DNA of 64,000 bases from Helicobacter pylori (GTDB taxonomy: Bacteria > Campylobacterota > Campylobacteria > Campylobacterales > Helicobacteraceae): NCBI RefSeq assembly GCF_016755635.1, contig NZ_CP051500.1, positions 496,001 through 560,000 on the forward strand. Direction: 5' to 3'. The notes under the pieces were generated by a model. The model was not told where the DNA came from. It saw nothing but the letters and a program-made list of their open reading frames with translations, and searched no databases. Shown here piece after piece: positions 42,715-53,179 of the stretch. The first letter of the stretch is position 1, and every line of letters begins with the position of its first letter. The position numbers and the translations under genes were made by a program.

Positions 42715-44697
42715 TTAGAACAATAAGCGTTCTTCGCTATCGTCTGTTCTTTTGGGGGTGGGGGTGATGGAATTGGGGGTTGAATAGTAGGGGATTTTAT
42801 CCACGATTTCTTTACGCAAGCCTTTGGGGACATCAAACTTCCTTTTTAAAGAAGGTTCAATCGCTAAAATATTGCGCATGAAATACGAATACACAGGCGC
42901 GCTCACAACGCCTCCTGTCGCTCCTTTGCTAATAGGCGTGTTATCGTCTCTCCCAAACCAGATCACGCTTTGCAAGGTGGGAGTAAAGCCAATGAACCAA
43001 GCGTCAATATTGTTGTTAGAAGTCCCAGTTTTACCGGCAATTTCTAAACCTTTAATGCGAGCCAAACGCCCCGTGCCGTTTTCTACCGCATTCATCAGCA
43101 CTGAAAGGGTTAAAAAAGCCTGTTCTTTGGAGGTGATCTTTTTGGTTTCAATGGGCGTGAAAGTTTTGACATCGTTTTGTTGGTTAGTGATGCTTTCAAT
43201 GAGCATGGGTTTGAGCATGGAGCCGTAATTAGAAAATAAAGAATACTTTTCAGCCGCATCAATGGGTGAGATAGCAAAGCTCCCTAACACGATAGATAAG
43301 TCTTTAGGGAGGTTTTTAAACCCCATATCGCTTAAAGATTGATAAATTTTTTCAAAGCCAAGCTGATCGCTTAAATTAATCGTAGCTAGATTTAACGAAT
43401 GGCTCAAGGCTTCTTGCAAGGTTACAAGCCCTAAAAATTTGCGAGTATAATTGCTAGGGTGCCATGCGTGGTTTTGTGCACTGTTTTTACTATAATTGCC
43501 ATTTTCAAAGTTTCGCGCGGTATCAGGGATTTTAGAAGTCGTGGAATAGCCATTATCAAAAGCGATTTGATACACAAAAGGCTTTATCGCACTCCCAAAT
43601 TGCCGTTTGGCTTGCGTGGCGCGATTGAAAGCGCTTTTTTTATAATCAATCCCCCCCACTAAAGCTAAAATCTTACCGGTGCTCGTGTCTGTAACTATCA
43701 TGCTAGCGTTTAAGTTGTCTTCATCTTCATCATTAGATGCGTTAGTTTTTGGCTTCTCTTTAGCGATTTTTTCTAAGATTTTTTGATGCCCAAAACGCAA
43801 GGACTCTAACGCTAAGCGTTGGTAATCCAAATCTATCGTGAGCTTGATGGTATAGCCTTGAGTTTTTAGCCCGTCTAATTGATCCAATTGCTTCAACACT
43901 TCATCCACGACATAGGGGGCGATATTTTGCGTGGAAGTTTGGTTATAAACGATTGGCACTTCATTGAGAGCGCCTTTGAGCTCGTTAGAAGAAATCCAGC
44001 CTAAAGAATACAACCGCCTTAAAATATCATTAGCCCTAGAAAGTGAAAATTCTAAATTTTTGGTAGGATCATAAAAACTCGGAGCTCTGGGTAAGGCGAC
44101 TAACATGGTGATTTCTTTAAGCGTGAGTTTGTCAAGGGGTTTTTTAAAATACCCTAAACTTGCGGTTTTCACGCCATAATACCCATGCCCAAAAAAAGTT
44201 TGGTTCAAATAGCGCTCTAAAATTTCTTCTTTGCTTAGGACTTTTTCAATGCGTAAAGAAATGATAGCTTCTTTGAGTTTTCTGGTTAGGGTTTTTTCCC
44301 GTGTGAGCACCATGTTTTTAACGAGTTGTTGGGTTAGGGTGCTACCCCCTTCAGTGTAACGACCGCTTTTAGCGTTTCTAATCATAGCGCGCATGATAGC
44401 GTCTAAATTGATCCCCCCATGTTCAAAAAAGAGGGTGTCTTCTACCGCTAAAAGGCTTTCAATAAATCGCGGGGGGATTTCTTCAAAACGCGCATAAAAA
44501 CGGAATTCTTTGTCGTAAATATTAGCGATCAAACGCCCTTTTCGGTCTAAAATCTGTGAAGCGACACCCGGGCGATAATCTTTAATCTTAGCAATATCTT
44601 TATCCGTAGTTACCCAAACTTGAGCGATAAGAATGGCTAACAACCCTATGATAATTAAAAATAAAACGATAAAACCATAAAAAATCTTTTTTAGCAT
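42715..44697 (-). CDS. pbp1A: Penicillin-binding protein 1A
   Basis: A 660-residue bifunctional transpeptidase/transglycosylase, the main amoxicillin target. It has one N-terminal anchor (about 5-27) and a glycosyltransferase domain with LAVEDTLFFEHGGINL and GGSTLTQQLVKNM. Its transpeptidase domain has the catalytic Ser in QFGSAIKPF (Ser369), SLN in LSHSLNLAT and the KTGT box AGKTGTSNNN. Numbering appears shifted by one against the 659-residue reference. Residues where resistance changes are usually reported include S415 (414), T557 (556) and N563 (562), which look wild-type. Positions 407 (Ala) and 418 (Thr) differ from what I remember of the reference. Confidence 0.96.
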   Translation of the reverse strand: MLKKIFYGFIVLFLIIIGLLAILIAQVWVTTDKDIAKIKDYRPGVASQILDRKGRLIANIYDKEFRFYARFEEIPPRFIESLLAVEDTLFFEHGGINLDAIMRAMIRNAKSGRYTEGGSTLTQQLVKNMVLTREKTLTRKLKEAIISLRIEKVLSKEEILERYLNQTFFGHGYYGVKTASLGYFKKPLDKLTLKEITMLVALPRAPSFYDPTKNLEFSLSRANDILRRLYSLGWISSNELKGALNEVPIVYNQTSTQNIAPYVVDEVLKQLDQLDGLKTQGYTIKLTIDLDYQRLALESLRFGHQKILEKIAKEKPKTNASNDEDEDNLNASMIVTDTSTGKILALVGGIDYKKSAFNRATQAKRQFGSAIKPFVYQIAFDNGYSTTSKIPDTARNFENGNYSKNSAQNHAWHPSNYTRKFLGLVTLQEALSHSLNLATINLSDQLGFEKIYQSLSDMGFKNLPKDLSIVLGSFAISPIDAAEKYSLFSNYGSMLKPMLIESITNQQNDVKTFTPIETKKITSKEQAFLTLSVLMNAVENGTGRLARIKGLEIAGKTGTSNNNIDAWFIGFTPTLQSVIWFGRDDNTPISKGATGGVVSAPVYSYFMRNILAIEPSLKRKFDVPKGLRKEIVDKIPYYSTPNSITPTPKRTDDSEERLLF

Positions 44698-45819
44698 TTA
44701 ACCACTCTTAAAAGAAGATTGTATTTTAGAATAATTTAAAAGGGTGTTCGCAAGATCTTTAGTGTCTTCTAAGCTGTTTTTGAGGGATAAAGAAACTCGT
44801 AAAAGGGGTTTAGAAACCGTAGGGGGGCGGATAGCTCCCACTAAAAACCCCTTTTCTTTCAAAAAATGATGAGCGTTTAAAAGAGCGGGATTGCTTTCAA
44901 ATTCTAAAGTAAAAAATCCTGCGAGCGTTCTAATACCTAAAGTTTCAAAAATAATCTGTTGGTGTTTGCTAAGCTCATTTTTTAATTTTTGTTTTTGTGC
45001 GATAAAGTATTCTAAATGGGCTAAAGTTAAAGCGGTGTCTAACAGGCTTAAAGCGGTAGTATAAATCACGCTTTTAGCACGATTAGTTAAAAACTCTATG
45101 ACTTGTAAAGGGGCTAAAACACACGCCCCATAGCTCGCAAGGGCTTTAGAAAAAGTGCTGAGCTTAATGATTTTGTCTTTTTCTTTGATGCGATAATATT
45201 CTAAAAAACCCAATAAATTCTCGCCGATAGTCCCAAAACTATGGGCTTCATCTACGATTAAAAAAGCGTTAGGAATCTCTTGAACGATTGTATAAAAATC
45301 ATAAGGAGCGATACTCGCATCCATAGAATAAACCCCCTCAATGGCTATGAATTTGAGCTTGTTTTTAGGGGCGTTAAAGAGTTTTTGTTTCAAATCTTTA
45401 ATATCATTGTGCGAGAAAAAGATCACTTGATTAGGCTTAATCTTAGTGCTAAAGATCCCGCTCGCATGGTAGTGTTCGTCCATGAATAAGAGGGCGTTTT
45501 TGACTAAAAGGGTGTCTATTAAAGCCAGATTGCCCAAAAAACCACTCCCCACTAAAAGAGCGCTTTCAAACCCCAACAAATCCGCTAATCGCTCTTCTAA
45601 TTCTGCATGCAAAGGGTGGTAGCCATTCACTAGCATGGAAGCCTTGGGGGAATGAGAAACAAAGGATTGGAGCTTATTAAAAGCGTTTTGAAGCAAGTCT
45701 TTTTTAACGCTCAAACCCAAATAATCATTAGAAGCGTAATCCTTTAATGAAGGGTCAAACAACTCTCTTTTGCGGTATCGTTTAACATGGTGTAAGGCTT
45801 CTAAGGATTTAGAAAACAT
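44698..45819 (-). CDS. 8-amino-7-oxononanoate synthase (BioF-like)
   Basis: A 373-residue class II PLP aminotransferase-fold enzyme of the alpha-oxoamine synthase family. PLP marks are LVDEAHSFGTIG and KLSTFSKALASYGACV, where the Lys binds PLP; YASNDYLGLSV near the N-terminus and SMLVNGYHPLH are family blocks. In biotin synthesis it joins alanine with pimeloyl thioester. Relatives make 2-amino-3-oxobutyrate (Kbl), so the reaction is not certain, but the shorter length and lack of the Kbl N-terminal extension favour BioF. The start is ATG 45819. It ends right at the pbp1A start. Confidence 0.85.
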   Translation of the reverse strand: MFSKSLEALHHVKRYRKRELFDPSLKDYASNDYLGLSVKKDLLQNAFNKLQSFVSHSPKASMLVNGYHPLHAELEERLADLLGFESALLVGSGFLGNLALIDTLLVKNALLFMDEHYHASGIFSTKIKPNQVIFFSHNDIKDLKQKLFNAPKNKLKFIAIEGVYSMDASIAPYDFYTIVQEIPNAFLIVDEAHSFGTIGENLLGFLEYYRIKEKDKIIKLSTFSKALASYGACVLAPLQVIEFLTNRAKSVIYTTALSLLDTALTLAHLEYFIAQKQKLKNELSKHQQIIFETLGIRTLAGFFTLEFESNPALLNAHHFLKEKGFLVGAIRPPTVSKPLLRVSLSLKNSLEDTKDLANTLLNYSKIQSSFKSG

Positions 45820-45841
45820 CAAAACGCTTCATTGAATGGAA

Positions 45842-47143
45842 TCATTCGCCTTTTTGAATTTTTTCAATGATTTTATTGAGTTCATCTTGTTTTTCGTAAA
45901 ACATCTTATCAATATTTTCTTTGACATGTTTAGCACTATCTTCCATTAAATGCACTTTATGTTCTAGGTATTTTAAATCGGTAATGTGGTCTTCTTGAAC
46001 GGCTTTAACCAAATCATTAGCTTCAGCATGCACGCTCGCATGGTGGCTTTCTAAAGCTCTATAGCCTGAAGTGTTGGAAAAATTCTCTTTGCCCGCGCCC
46101 TCATAATACCATTTGCCTAAACGGCAATTCTTATGGCTGGTAATATCAAAGGAGTTAAGGCCAAAAACCATGCCATAAAGGTTGTTTTTAAAGACCACAT
46201 GATCGAGTTTGGCTAGACCGCAAAACACCCGGTTATTGATATTGTAGATGGTGTATTTTGCCGCTTGCGCGACAATCATGTTATTTTTTACGGTGGATTT
46301 AAGCTCTTCTACATCGCCCTTAATAGAGCCTACAATAGAATTAATATCGTGGGTGTTGGTTTGAATATCGTTGGCTTCTTGTTGCATGCTTTTAACCACA
46401 ACGGCGATTTCTTTAGTGGCTTTTTGGGTTTTTTCAGCGAGTTTTCTCACCTCATCAGCCACCACCGCAAACCCTCTCCCATGCTCGCCCGCTCTTGCAG
46501 CCTCAATAGCGGCATTTAGGGCTAAGAGATTGGTTTGCTCTGCAATATCATCAATCAAAGAAATGACCTGAGTGATTTCATTGCTCCGTTGGTTTAGGGA
46601 GTCCGCTAACGAAGTGGCGTTTTGCATCTTTTCATAAAGCGATTCAATGTCTTGACCCGTTTTATTAACGGTCCCTAACCCTTCAGTAGAATGCGCTTCG
46701 CCATTTTTAGCCGCATTTAAGAGCAAGCCGGTTTCTTGATGGAAATACTGCATGCTTTCTTGCGCATTCTCTAAGCCCTCTTTTAAGCTCGCGCAAAAAG
46801 TTTTAAACAAATCGCTTTTATGGTATTCCCCCACACCCCCTATTTTTTTGGCTAGTGAAAAATACTGCACGCCGTCAATATTTTGGCTTTTTAAAGAATA
46901 AGAAACCCCTTGCAAATTAACGCTCTCTGCGTTTTCTTTAAAATGAACGCTTTGTTCTTCTAAATTGTTTAAGCTTGCAAGATTCCCGCTCTTAAAAACC
47001 ACTTTATTGTTTTTAATGCCTACAAAACCTTCATGCAAGCACAAATTTAAAAGGCTTTGATAGAGATTGACTTCCTTTTTTAACTCCGTAATTTCAGAAT
47101 CTTTCTGACTGATTTGAAGTTGCAACTGCTTATTCCCAAACAT
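45842..47143 (-). CDS. tlpD: Cytoplasmic chemoreceptor TlpD
   Basis: TlpD is a soluble chemoreceptor for energy and oxidative (ROS, HOCl) cues. The 433-residue protein has no membrane segment. The signalling hairpin tip is complete ([23 protein letters not shown] and [18 protein letters not shown]). The C-terminal CZB zinc domain is visible as [11 protein letters not shown] with histidines in DHVVFKN, SHHASVH and similar spots. The start is ATG 47143 (MFGNKQLQ) with AAGGGA 7 nt upstream. An in-frame stretch upstream (20 codons) is not needed. Length fits known TlpD. Confidence 0.95.
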   Translation of the reverse strand: MFGNKQLQLQISQKDSEITELKKEVNLYQSLLNLCLHEGFVGIKNNKVVFKSGNLASLNNLEEQSVHFKENAESVNLQGVSYSLKSQNIDGVQYFSLAKKIGGVGEYHKSDLFKTFCASLKEGLENAQESMQYFHQETGLLLNAAKNGEAHSTEGLGTVNKTGQDIESLYEKMQNATSLADSLNQRSNEITQVISLIDDIAEQTNLLALNAAIEAARAGEHGRGFAVVADEVRKLAEKTQKATKEIAVVVKSMQQEANDIQTNTHDINSIVGSIKGDVEELKSTVKNNMIVAQAAKYTIYNINNRVFCGLAKLDHVVFKNNLYGMVFGLNSFDITSHKNCRLGKWYYEGAGKENFSNTSGYRALESHHASVHAEANDLVKAVQEDHITDLKYLEHKVHLMEDSAKHVKENIDKMFYEKQDELNKIIEKIQKGE

Positions 47144-47215
47144 AGTGGTATCCCTTCGTTTAAATTTAACTCTCTTGAGATTATACCCAAAATTACCAAA
47201 CAATTTAAGCGCTCG

Positions 47216-48997
47216 CTAGTATTGTTGCTTCAAATATAATTCAGAAAATAAGCCCTGTTTCTTTATAAGGGTTTCAAAGTTGCCCTGTTCTATAAGTTTG
47301 CCTTTGTCTAACACAATAATTTCATCAGCTTGCTTGACACTATTCATGCGGTGTGTAATAATTAAAGCCATTTTAGATTGCGATTTTTTAAAAATAAAAT
47401 CTAAAAACTCTTTTTCTATAATGGGATCAATAGCGCTGCTTGGTTCATCTAAAACAATGCAATTACTTGGTTTTAAAAAGGCTCTTATAGTGGCTATGCG
47501 TTGCTTTTGACCCAGAGAAAAATCTATCCCATTATACTGTGTTCCAAATAATGCGTTGCTATAATCATTAAGACAATTTTGAAAATTTTCATCAAAAGAT
47601 TTTAGCATTTCTCTCTTTTGCTTTAATTGCTCTCTTGTGGGGTTGTTTTGCATGAAAAGATTATCATCAATGCTATACCCAGCATAAAGAGAAAAATCTT
47701 GGAATATAGCGCTCATTTGTTGATGGTAGCTATTTAGTTCCAAGTCTTGTAGTGGGTATTTGTTATTAATGATAATTTGACCTGAATTTGGGGTATAAAA
47801 ACCTAACAATAAATTAATCAGCGTGGTTTTTCCGCTAGCATTCTTGCCGACTAGTGCATAAATTTTATCAGAGTGTAAAGAGAGATTAAAGTTTTCAAAA
47901 ATAAGTTTTGAATTAGGATAAGAGAAACTAATATTTTCAAATGTAATGCTATGGATTTTTTCTTCTAATTTGATTTGTGTTTCTGGTTTTGGCATTTTGT
48001 AATCTAAAATACAGAAATAATTTTCAAAGTATTTATTGATAGCAAAAAACCACTTTCCATAAAATGATAAATCTTGTAGTTGCTGCTCAGTAGAGCTAAA
48101 AGCTTGGATATACCCAGCAATTGCTCCCACACCAATTGACTTTGAAAGGATAATAAAGACCATTAGAAAGAATAGTGTAATACTTAGAATGGTGATTAAA
48201 GCATCAGCATATATGGTAAATATTAAGTTTTTTTGGGCTACTTTCACAAAATTATGGAGATACAATTCTTTGGTTTCAATAAATTTATGATGAAAATTTA
48301 GCATGAAGTTAAATAATAGGTTGTCCTTGTTCTTTTGGTTATCTAGTCCAGAATATAGATAATTTTGTATGCTCTCTTTTTTGTCTTGAAGCTTATCTAT
48401 GGAAGCGCTATGTTTTTTTGCTATATGATTAGTGATAAACATGCAAGGAACTGTTGCAAAAATCATTATAAAGGGTAGATAAATACTAATGGAAAATAAT
48501 ATCCCAAACAGACTGATAAGCCCTATAATGCGTTGTAGATTGAAAAAGAGATTACTGACATAATTTAGGGGGCGGATGTGCAGTCCGTTATGGATAGTGT
48601 TAAGCTTGATAGTATGGTCTTTATTCTCAAAAAAACTTAGATTTTTAACTTGTGTGAGCTTATTAGCAAGCTGAGTGATGATGTTTATAGAAAATTGTTC
48701 GGCAATAATGGTTTGCAAGCTTGATAAAATTCCTGAGAATACATGCGTTAAAAACAGCAAGGCTCCCCATAGTAGCAAAGTTGGTAATAGCAAGCTGTAT
48801 TCAAAATGCGTATGCTTTTGTAATAGATTTACCACAATATCAATCAATCTTATCATAACAAGAATATTTAGAGATGGAAGAATGCCGACAAATAGCACTA
48901 TAATTGATACCAACACGACACATTTTGGTGAGCTTTTGTAGAGTAAAATAAAAGTCCTTAGGGGAATGTTTTTTATGGTATCCCTTAGTGTTTGCAT
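47216..48997 (-). CDS. ABC-type exporter (MDR/lipid flippase-like)
   Basis: A 593-residue half-transporter with an N-terminal six-helix membrane domain (about 20-310) and a C-terminal ATPase. Walker A reads VGKNASGKTTLINLLLGF, the signature FSLGQKQRIATIRAFL and Walker B NCIVLDEPSSAID. Half-transporters of this kind dimerise and export drugs, lipids or peptides; the substrate is unknown. The DNA appears more AT-rich than flanking core genes. It has its own TATAAT promoter upstream at 49026-49031 and points towards tlpD. Confidence 0.88.
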   Translation of the reverse strand: MQTLRDTIKNIPLRTFILLYKSSPKCVVLVSIIVLFVGILPSLNILVMIRLIDIVVNLLQKHTHFEYSLLLPTLLLWGALLFLTHVFSGILSSLQTIIAEQFSINIITQLANKLTQVKNLSFFENKDHTIKLNTIHNGLHIRPLNYVSNLFFNLQRIIGLISLFGILFSISIYLPFIMIFATVPCMFITNHIAKKHSASIDKLQDKKESIQNYLYSGLDNQKNKDNLLFNFMLNFHHKFIETKELYLHNFVKVAQKNLIFTIYADALITILSITLFFLMVFIILSKSIGVGAIAGYIQAFSSTEQQLQDLSFYGKWFFAINKYFENYFCILDYKMPKPETQIKLEEKIHSITFENISFSYPNSKLIFENFNLSLHSDKIYALVGKNASGKTTLINLLLGFYTPNSGQIIINNKYPLQDLELNSYHQQMSAIFQDFSLYAGYSIDDNLFMQNNPTREQLKQKREMLKSFDENFQNCLNDYSNALFGTQYNGIDFSLGQKQRIATIRAFLKPSNCIVLDEPSSAIDPIIEKEFLDFIFKKSQSKMALIITHRMNSVKQADEIIVLDKGKLIEQGNFETLIKKQGLFSELYLKQQY

Positions 48998-49025
48998 GCA
49001 ATAAGATTTAGTATAAATTTTCTTT

Positions 49026-49031
49026 ATTATA
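49026..49031 (-). promoter_or_regulatory. -10 box of the ABC exporter
   Basis: Minus-strand TATAAT about 30 bp upstream of the ATG at 48997. A clear Shine-Dalgarno sequence is lacking before the ATG. Confidence 0.55.
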
Positions 49032-49076
49032 GCCCATTTTCATGCTCTTATAAATTTTGCTTTTAAAATAAAGCCC

Positions 49077-49103
49077 TTTAAAATTTCAAACTTTAACCGA
49101 TAA
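49077..49103 (+). promoter_or_regulatory. Sigma-28 (FliA) promoter of flaA
   Basis: TTTAAAA at 49077-49083 and CCGATAA at 49097-49103, about 14 bp apart, match the FliA -35/-10 pattern. The major flagellin gene is a well-established late, FliA-dependent gene in this species. Confidence 0.85.
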
Positions 49104-49161
49104 TAGTTCCAACCAAAAGCAAGGATGCCTTTGGGTTTTTTAGTAACAAGGAGTTACAACA

Positions 49162-50694
49162 ATGGCTTTTCAGGTCAATACAAATATCAATGCGATGAAT
49201 GCGCATGTGCAATCCGCACTCACTCAAAATGCGCTTAAAACTTCATTGGAGCGATTGAGTTCAGGTTTAAGGATTAATAAAGCGGCTGACGACGCATCAG
49301 GCATGACGGTGGCGGATTCTTTGCGTTCGCAAGCGAGCAGTTTGGGTCAAGCGATTGCCAACACAAATGACGGCATGGGGATTATCCAGGTTGCAGATAA
49401 GGCTATGGATGAGCAGTTGAAAATCTTAGACACCGTTAAGGTTAAAGCGACTCAAGCGGCTCAAGACGGGCAAACTACAGAATCTCGTAAAGCGATTCAA
49501 TCTGACATCGTTCGTTTGATTCAAGGTTTAGACAATATCGGTAACACGACTACTTATAACGGGCAAGCGTTATTGTCTGGCCAATTCACTAACAAAGAAT
49601 TCCAAGTAGGGGCTTATTCTAACCAAAGCATTAAAGCTTCTATCGGCTCTACCACTTCAGATAAAATCGGTCAGGTTCGTATCGCTACAGGCGCGTTAAT
49701 CACGGCTTCTGGGGATATTAGCTTGACTTTTAAACAAGTGGATGGCGTGAATGATGTAACTTTAGAGAGCGTAAAAGTTTCTAGTTCAGCAGGTACAGGG
49801 ATTGGCGTGTTAGCAGAAGTGATTAACAAGAACTCTAACCGAACAGGGGTTAAAGCTTATGCGAGCGTTATCACCACGAGCGATGTGGCGGTCCAGTCAG
49901 GAAGTTTGAGTAATTTAACCTTAAATGGGATCCATTTGGGTAATATCGCAGATATTAAGAAAAATGACTCAGACGGAAGGTTAGTCGCAGCGATCAATGC
50001 GGTTACTTCAGAAACCGGTGTGGAAGCTTATACGGATCAAAAAGGGCGCTTGAATTTGCGCAGTATAGATGGTCGTGGGATTGAAATCAAAACCGATAGT
50101 GTCAGTAACGGGCCTAGTGCTTTAACGATGGTTAATGGCGGTCAGGATTTAACAAAAGGTTCTACTAACTACGGAAGGCTTTCTCTCACACGCTTAGACG
50201 CTAAGAGCATCAATGTCGTTTCGGCTTCTGACTCGCAGCATTTAGGTTTCACAGCGATTGGTTTTGGGGAATCTCAAGTGGCAGAAACCACGGTGAATTT
50301 GCGCGATGTTACCGGGAATTTTAACGCTAATGTCAAATCAGCCAGTGGCGCGAACTATAACGCTGTCATCGCTAGCGGTAACCAAAGCTTGGGATCTGGG
50401 GTTACAACCTTAAGAGGCGCGATGGTGGTGATTGATATTGCCGAGTCTGCGATGAAAATGTTGGATAAAGTCCGCTCTGATTTAGGTTCTGTGCAAAATC
50501 AAATGATTAGCACCGTGAATAACATCAGCATCACTCAAGTGAATGTTAAAGCGGCTGAATCTCAAATCAGGGATGTGGATTTTGCTGAAGAGAGTGCGAA
50601 TTTCAATAAAAACAACATTTTGGCGCAATCAGGCAGCTATGCGATGAGTCAAGCCAACACCGTTCAACAAAATATCTTAAGGCTTTTAACTTAG
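49162..50694 (+). CDS. flaA: Flagellin A
   Basis: FlaA is the major flagellar filament subunit. The 510-residue protein starts [16 protein letters not shown], followed by [21 protein letters not shown] (D0/D1 helices), a variable middle region, and the C-terminal helix ending [13 protein letters not shown]. The N-terminal D1 segment around residue 90 ([15 protein letters not shown]) is of the epsilon-proteobacterial type that avoids TLR5. AAGGAG lies upstream of the ATG. A sigma-28 promoter and a strong terminator bracket it, so it is monocistronic. Confidence 0.97.
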
Positions 50695-50718
50695 TTTTAA
50701 GAAAGGTGTTTGTATGGG

Positions 50719-50744
50719 GCTAACGCTTTAAGCGTTGGCTTTTT
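50719..50744 (+). terminator. Intrinsic terminator of flaA
   Basis: GCTAACGCTT and AAGCGTTGGC form an approximately 10-bp stem (one wobble) followed by TTTTT, 25 bp after the flaA stop. Confidence 0.85.
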
Positions 50745-50811
50745 GCTTTAATTTTTACTTCTTTTTCAATAAAATACTCTTTTTTATTTCTTTTTATTAC
50801 AGGCGGTTATT

Positions 50812-51468
50812 GTGTTGGATAGTTTTGAGGTTTTAAAGGCTTTAAAGAGTTTGGATTTATTGAAAAACGCCCCTTCTTGGTGGTGGCCTAACGCTTTGAA
50901 ATTTGAAGCTTTATTAGGGGCGGTTTTAACGCAAAATACTAAATTTGAAGCCGTTTTGAAATCTTTAGAAAATCTAAAAAACGCTTTCATTTTAGAAAAT
51001 GATGATGAGATCAATCTTAAAAAAATCGCTTATATAGAGTTTTCAAAGCTTGCAGAGTGTGTCCGCCCTAGCGGGTTTTATAACCAAAAAGCCAAACGAC
51101 TGATTGATTTGAGTAAGAATATTTTAAAAGACTTTCAAAGTTTTGAAAATTTTAAACAAGAAGTAACCAGAGAGTGGCTTTTAGACCAAAAGGGCATTGG
51201 CAAAGAAAGCGCGGATGCGATTTTATGTTATGCGTGCGCTAAAGAAGTGATGGTGGTGGATAAATACAGCTATCTTTTTTTAAAAAAATTAGGCATAGAG
51301 ATAGAAGATTATGACGAATTGCAACATTTTTTTGAAAAAGGCGTTCAAGAGAATTTAAATGCCGCCTTAGCGCTTTATGAAAACACCATTCCTTTAGCGC
51401 AACTTTATGCGAGATTCCATGGAAAGATTGTGGAATTTTCCAAACAAAAATTGGAATTAAAACTTTGA
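50812..51468 (+). CDS. magIII: 3-methyladenine DNA glycosylase MagIII
   Basis: MagIII excises 3-methyladenine from DNA and belongs to the endonuclease III superfamily. The 218-residue protein has the helix-hairpin-helix region LDQKGIGKESADAILCYA and the catalytic Asp in EVMVVDKYSYLFLKK. It lacks the Lys of Nth at the beta-elimination site and the C-terminal iron-sulfur cysteines, fitting a monofunctional enzyme. The start is GTG at 50812 with AGGCGG upstream. It is followed by an outer-membrane protein gene whose TTG overlaps its stop. Confidence 0.9.
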   Translation: MLDSFEVLKALKSLDLLKNAPSWWWPNALKFEALLGAVLTQNTKFEAVLKSLENLKNAFILENDDEINLKKIAYIEFSKLAECVRPSGFYNQKAKRLIDLSKNILKDFQSFENFKQEVTREWLLDQKGIGKESADAILCYACAKEVMVVDKYSYLFLKKLGIEIEDYDELQHFFEKGVQENLNAALALYENTIPLAQLYARFHGKIVEFSKQKLELKL

Positions 51469-52082
51469 TTTTTAGATTTTTCTTAATCTTAAGCCTTTTG
51501 AAAGGGGTTTTATTAGCCAAAAAGGATTGGAATTTTTTCAAACCTTTAGAGCCTACTAAAAAATATTTTGGCTCTTTTAAAATCGGCTATCTTTATCAGC
51601 ATGCAGAAACGACTAAAAGATCCCCCATCCGCCCTAAAAACCGCCCTCCTATTTTAATGGATAAAATTTACCATGACGCTTCTTTGGGCTTTGAAGCGGG
51701 TTATACTTTGAAAAAGAAAATTTTATTAGGAGGGTATTTGGATGCAGGAATGGGCGATTCGTATTTCATGAGCGCTGGGTTTATGGCAGGGGTTAGGCTT
51801 TTTAAGGGGTGGGTTATCCCTAAAATCGCCTTAGGCTACCAGCTTCAAATTTTAGGGGCTAAGATTGATAAGTATCAATTCAATATCCAATCAGCGGTGG
51901 GGAGTGTGGGCTTGTTTTTCAATGCGGCTAAAAATTTTGGCTTGAGCATAGAAGCAAGGGGTGGTATCCCTTTTTATTTTATCCAAAGCAAATTTTCTAA
52001 AGCCTTCGGTACGCCACGATTGAATATCTATTCTATTGGTATCACATTCACTTTTTATGACTTTACGAGATTTTTAGGGTAA
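51465..52082 (+). CDS. Predicted outer-membrane beta-barrel protein
   Basis: A 205-residue exported protein, signal peptide MIFRFFLILSLLKGVLLAK, with alternating strands such as FGSFKIGYLYQHAE, KKILLGGYLDAGMGDSYFMS and LNIYSIGITFTFYDFTRF. The pattern is of a small eight-stranded barrel. I do not recognise a specific family. The TTG start overlaps the magIII stop (TTGA), so it is probably translated by coupling from magIII. The function is unknown. Confidence 0.75.
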   Translation: MIFRFFLILSLLKGVLLAKKDWNFFKPLEPTKKYFGSFKIGYLYQHAETTKRSPIRPKNRPPILMDKIYHDASLGFEAGYTLKKKILLGGYLDAGMGDSYFMSAGFMAGVRLFKGWVIPKIALGYQLQILGAKIDKYQFNIQSAVGSVGLFFNAAKNFGLSIEARGGIPFYFIQSKFSKAFGTPRLNIYSIGITFTFYDFTRFLG

Positions 52083-52150
52083 AATATTCATTTTAAACAA
52101 TAACTATAGAGTATAAAAACCATAATTAGACAAACCTTTAAGGATTTATG

Positions 52151-53170
52151 ATGATTTTCATTGATGCATGTTTTAGAAAAGAAACGCCTTACACGCCCAT
52201 TTGGATGATGAGACAAGCCGGGCGTTACCTTAGCGAATACCAAGAGAGCCGCCAAAAAGCGGGGAGTTTCTTGGAATTGTGTAAAAATAGCGATTTAGCC
52301 ACAGAAGTTACCCTACAGCCGGTAGAGATTTTAGGCGTGGATGCGGCTATTTTGTTTAGCGATATTTTAGTAGTGCCTTTGGAAATGGGCTTGAATTTGG
52401 AGTTTATCCCCAAAAAAGGGCCGCATTTTTTAGAAACTATTACGGATTTAAAAAGCGCAGAAAGCCTGAAAATAGGGGCTTATAAACAACTGAATTATGT
52501 CTATGATACGATTTCTCAAACGCGCCAAAAACTTTCTAAAGAGAAAGCGTTAATCGGTTTTTGCGGATCGCCTTGGACTTTAGCGACTTACATGATAGAA
52601 GGCGAAGGGAGCAAATCGTATGCTAAAAGCAAAAAAATGCTCTATAGCGAGCCTGAAGTTTTAAAAGCGCTTTTAGAAAAATTAAGCCTTGAATTGATAG
52701 AGTATTTGAGCCTTCAAATCCAAGCAGGGGTCAATGCGGTGATGATCTTTGACTCATGGGCTAGCGCTTTAGAAAAAGAAGCGTATTTGAAATTCAGTTG
52801 GGATTATTTGAAAAAAATCTCTAAAGAGCTTAAAAAACGCTACGCGCATATCCCAGTTATCCTTTTCCCTAAAGGGATTGGTGCTTATTTGGATAGCATA
52901 GACGGGGAATTTGATGTGTTTGGCGTGGATTGGGGCACGCCTTTAGAGGTGGCAAAAAAGATTTTAGGCGATAAGTATGTTTTGCAAGGGAATTTAGAAC
53001 CCACCCGCCTTTATGATAAAAACGCTTTAGAAGAAGGGGTTGAAAGGATTTTAAAAGTCATGGGCAATCAAGGGCATATTTTTAATTTAGGGCATGGGAT
53101 GCTACCGGATTTACCCAGAGAAAACGCAAAATATTTAGTGCAATTAGTGCATGCTAAAACCAAGCGATAG
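52151..53170 (+). CDS. hemE: Uroporphyrinogen decarboxylase
   Basis: HemE removes four carboxyl groups from uroporphyrinogen III in haem synthesis. The 339-residue protein shows the diagnostic [15 protein letters not shown], the catalytic Asp in [37 protein letters not shown] and [10 protein letters not shown]-type ending ([12 protein letters not shown]). I start at ATG 52151 because AAGGA is 6 nt away; an ATG one codon earlier is too close. It is followed by hefA 9 bp on. Confidence 0.95.
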   Translation: MIFIDACFRKETPYTPIWMMRQAGRYLSEYQESRQKAGSFLELCKNSDLATEVTLQPVEILGVDAAILFSDILVVPLEMGLNLEFIPKKGPHFLETITDLKSAESLKIGAYKQLNYVYDTISQTRQKLSKEKALIGFCGSPWTLATYMIEGEGSKSYAKSKKMLYSEPEVLKALLEKLSLELIEYLSLQIQAGVNAVMIFDSWASALEKEAYLKFSWDYLKKISKELKKRYAHIPVILFPKGIGAYLDSIDGEFDVFGVDWGTPLEVAKKILGDKYVLQGNLEPTRLYDKNALEEGVERILKVMGNQGHIFNLGHGMLPDLPRENAKYLVQLVHAKTKR

Positions 53171-53179
53171 GGGGGATTG

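Noticed and set aside
49026-49160. Possible small RNA between the ABC exporter and flaA
   Set aside because: The stretch is explained by two divergent promoters and leaders, and no hairpin or terminator of an independent RNA is visible.
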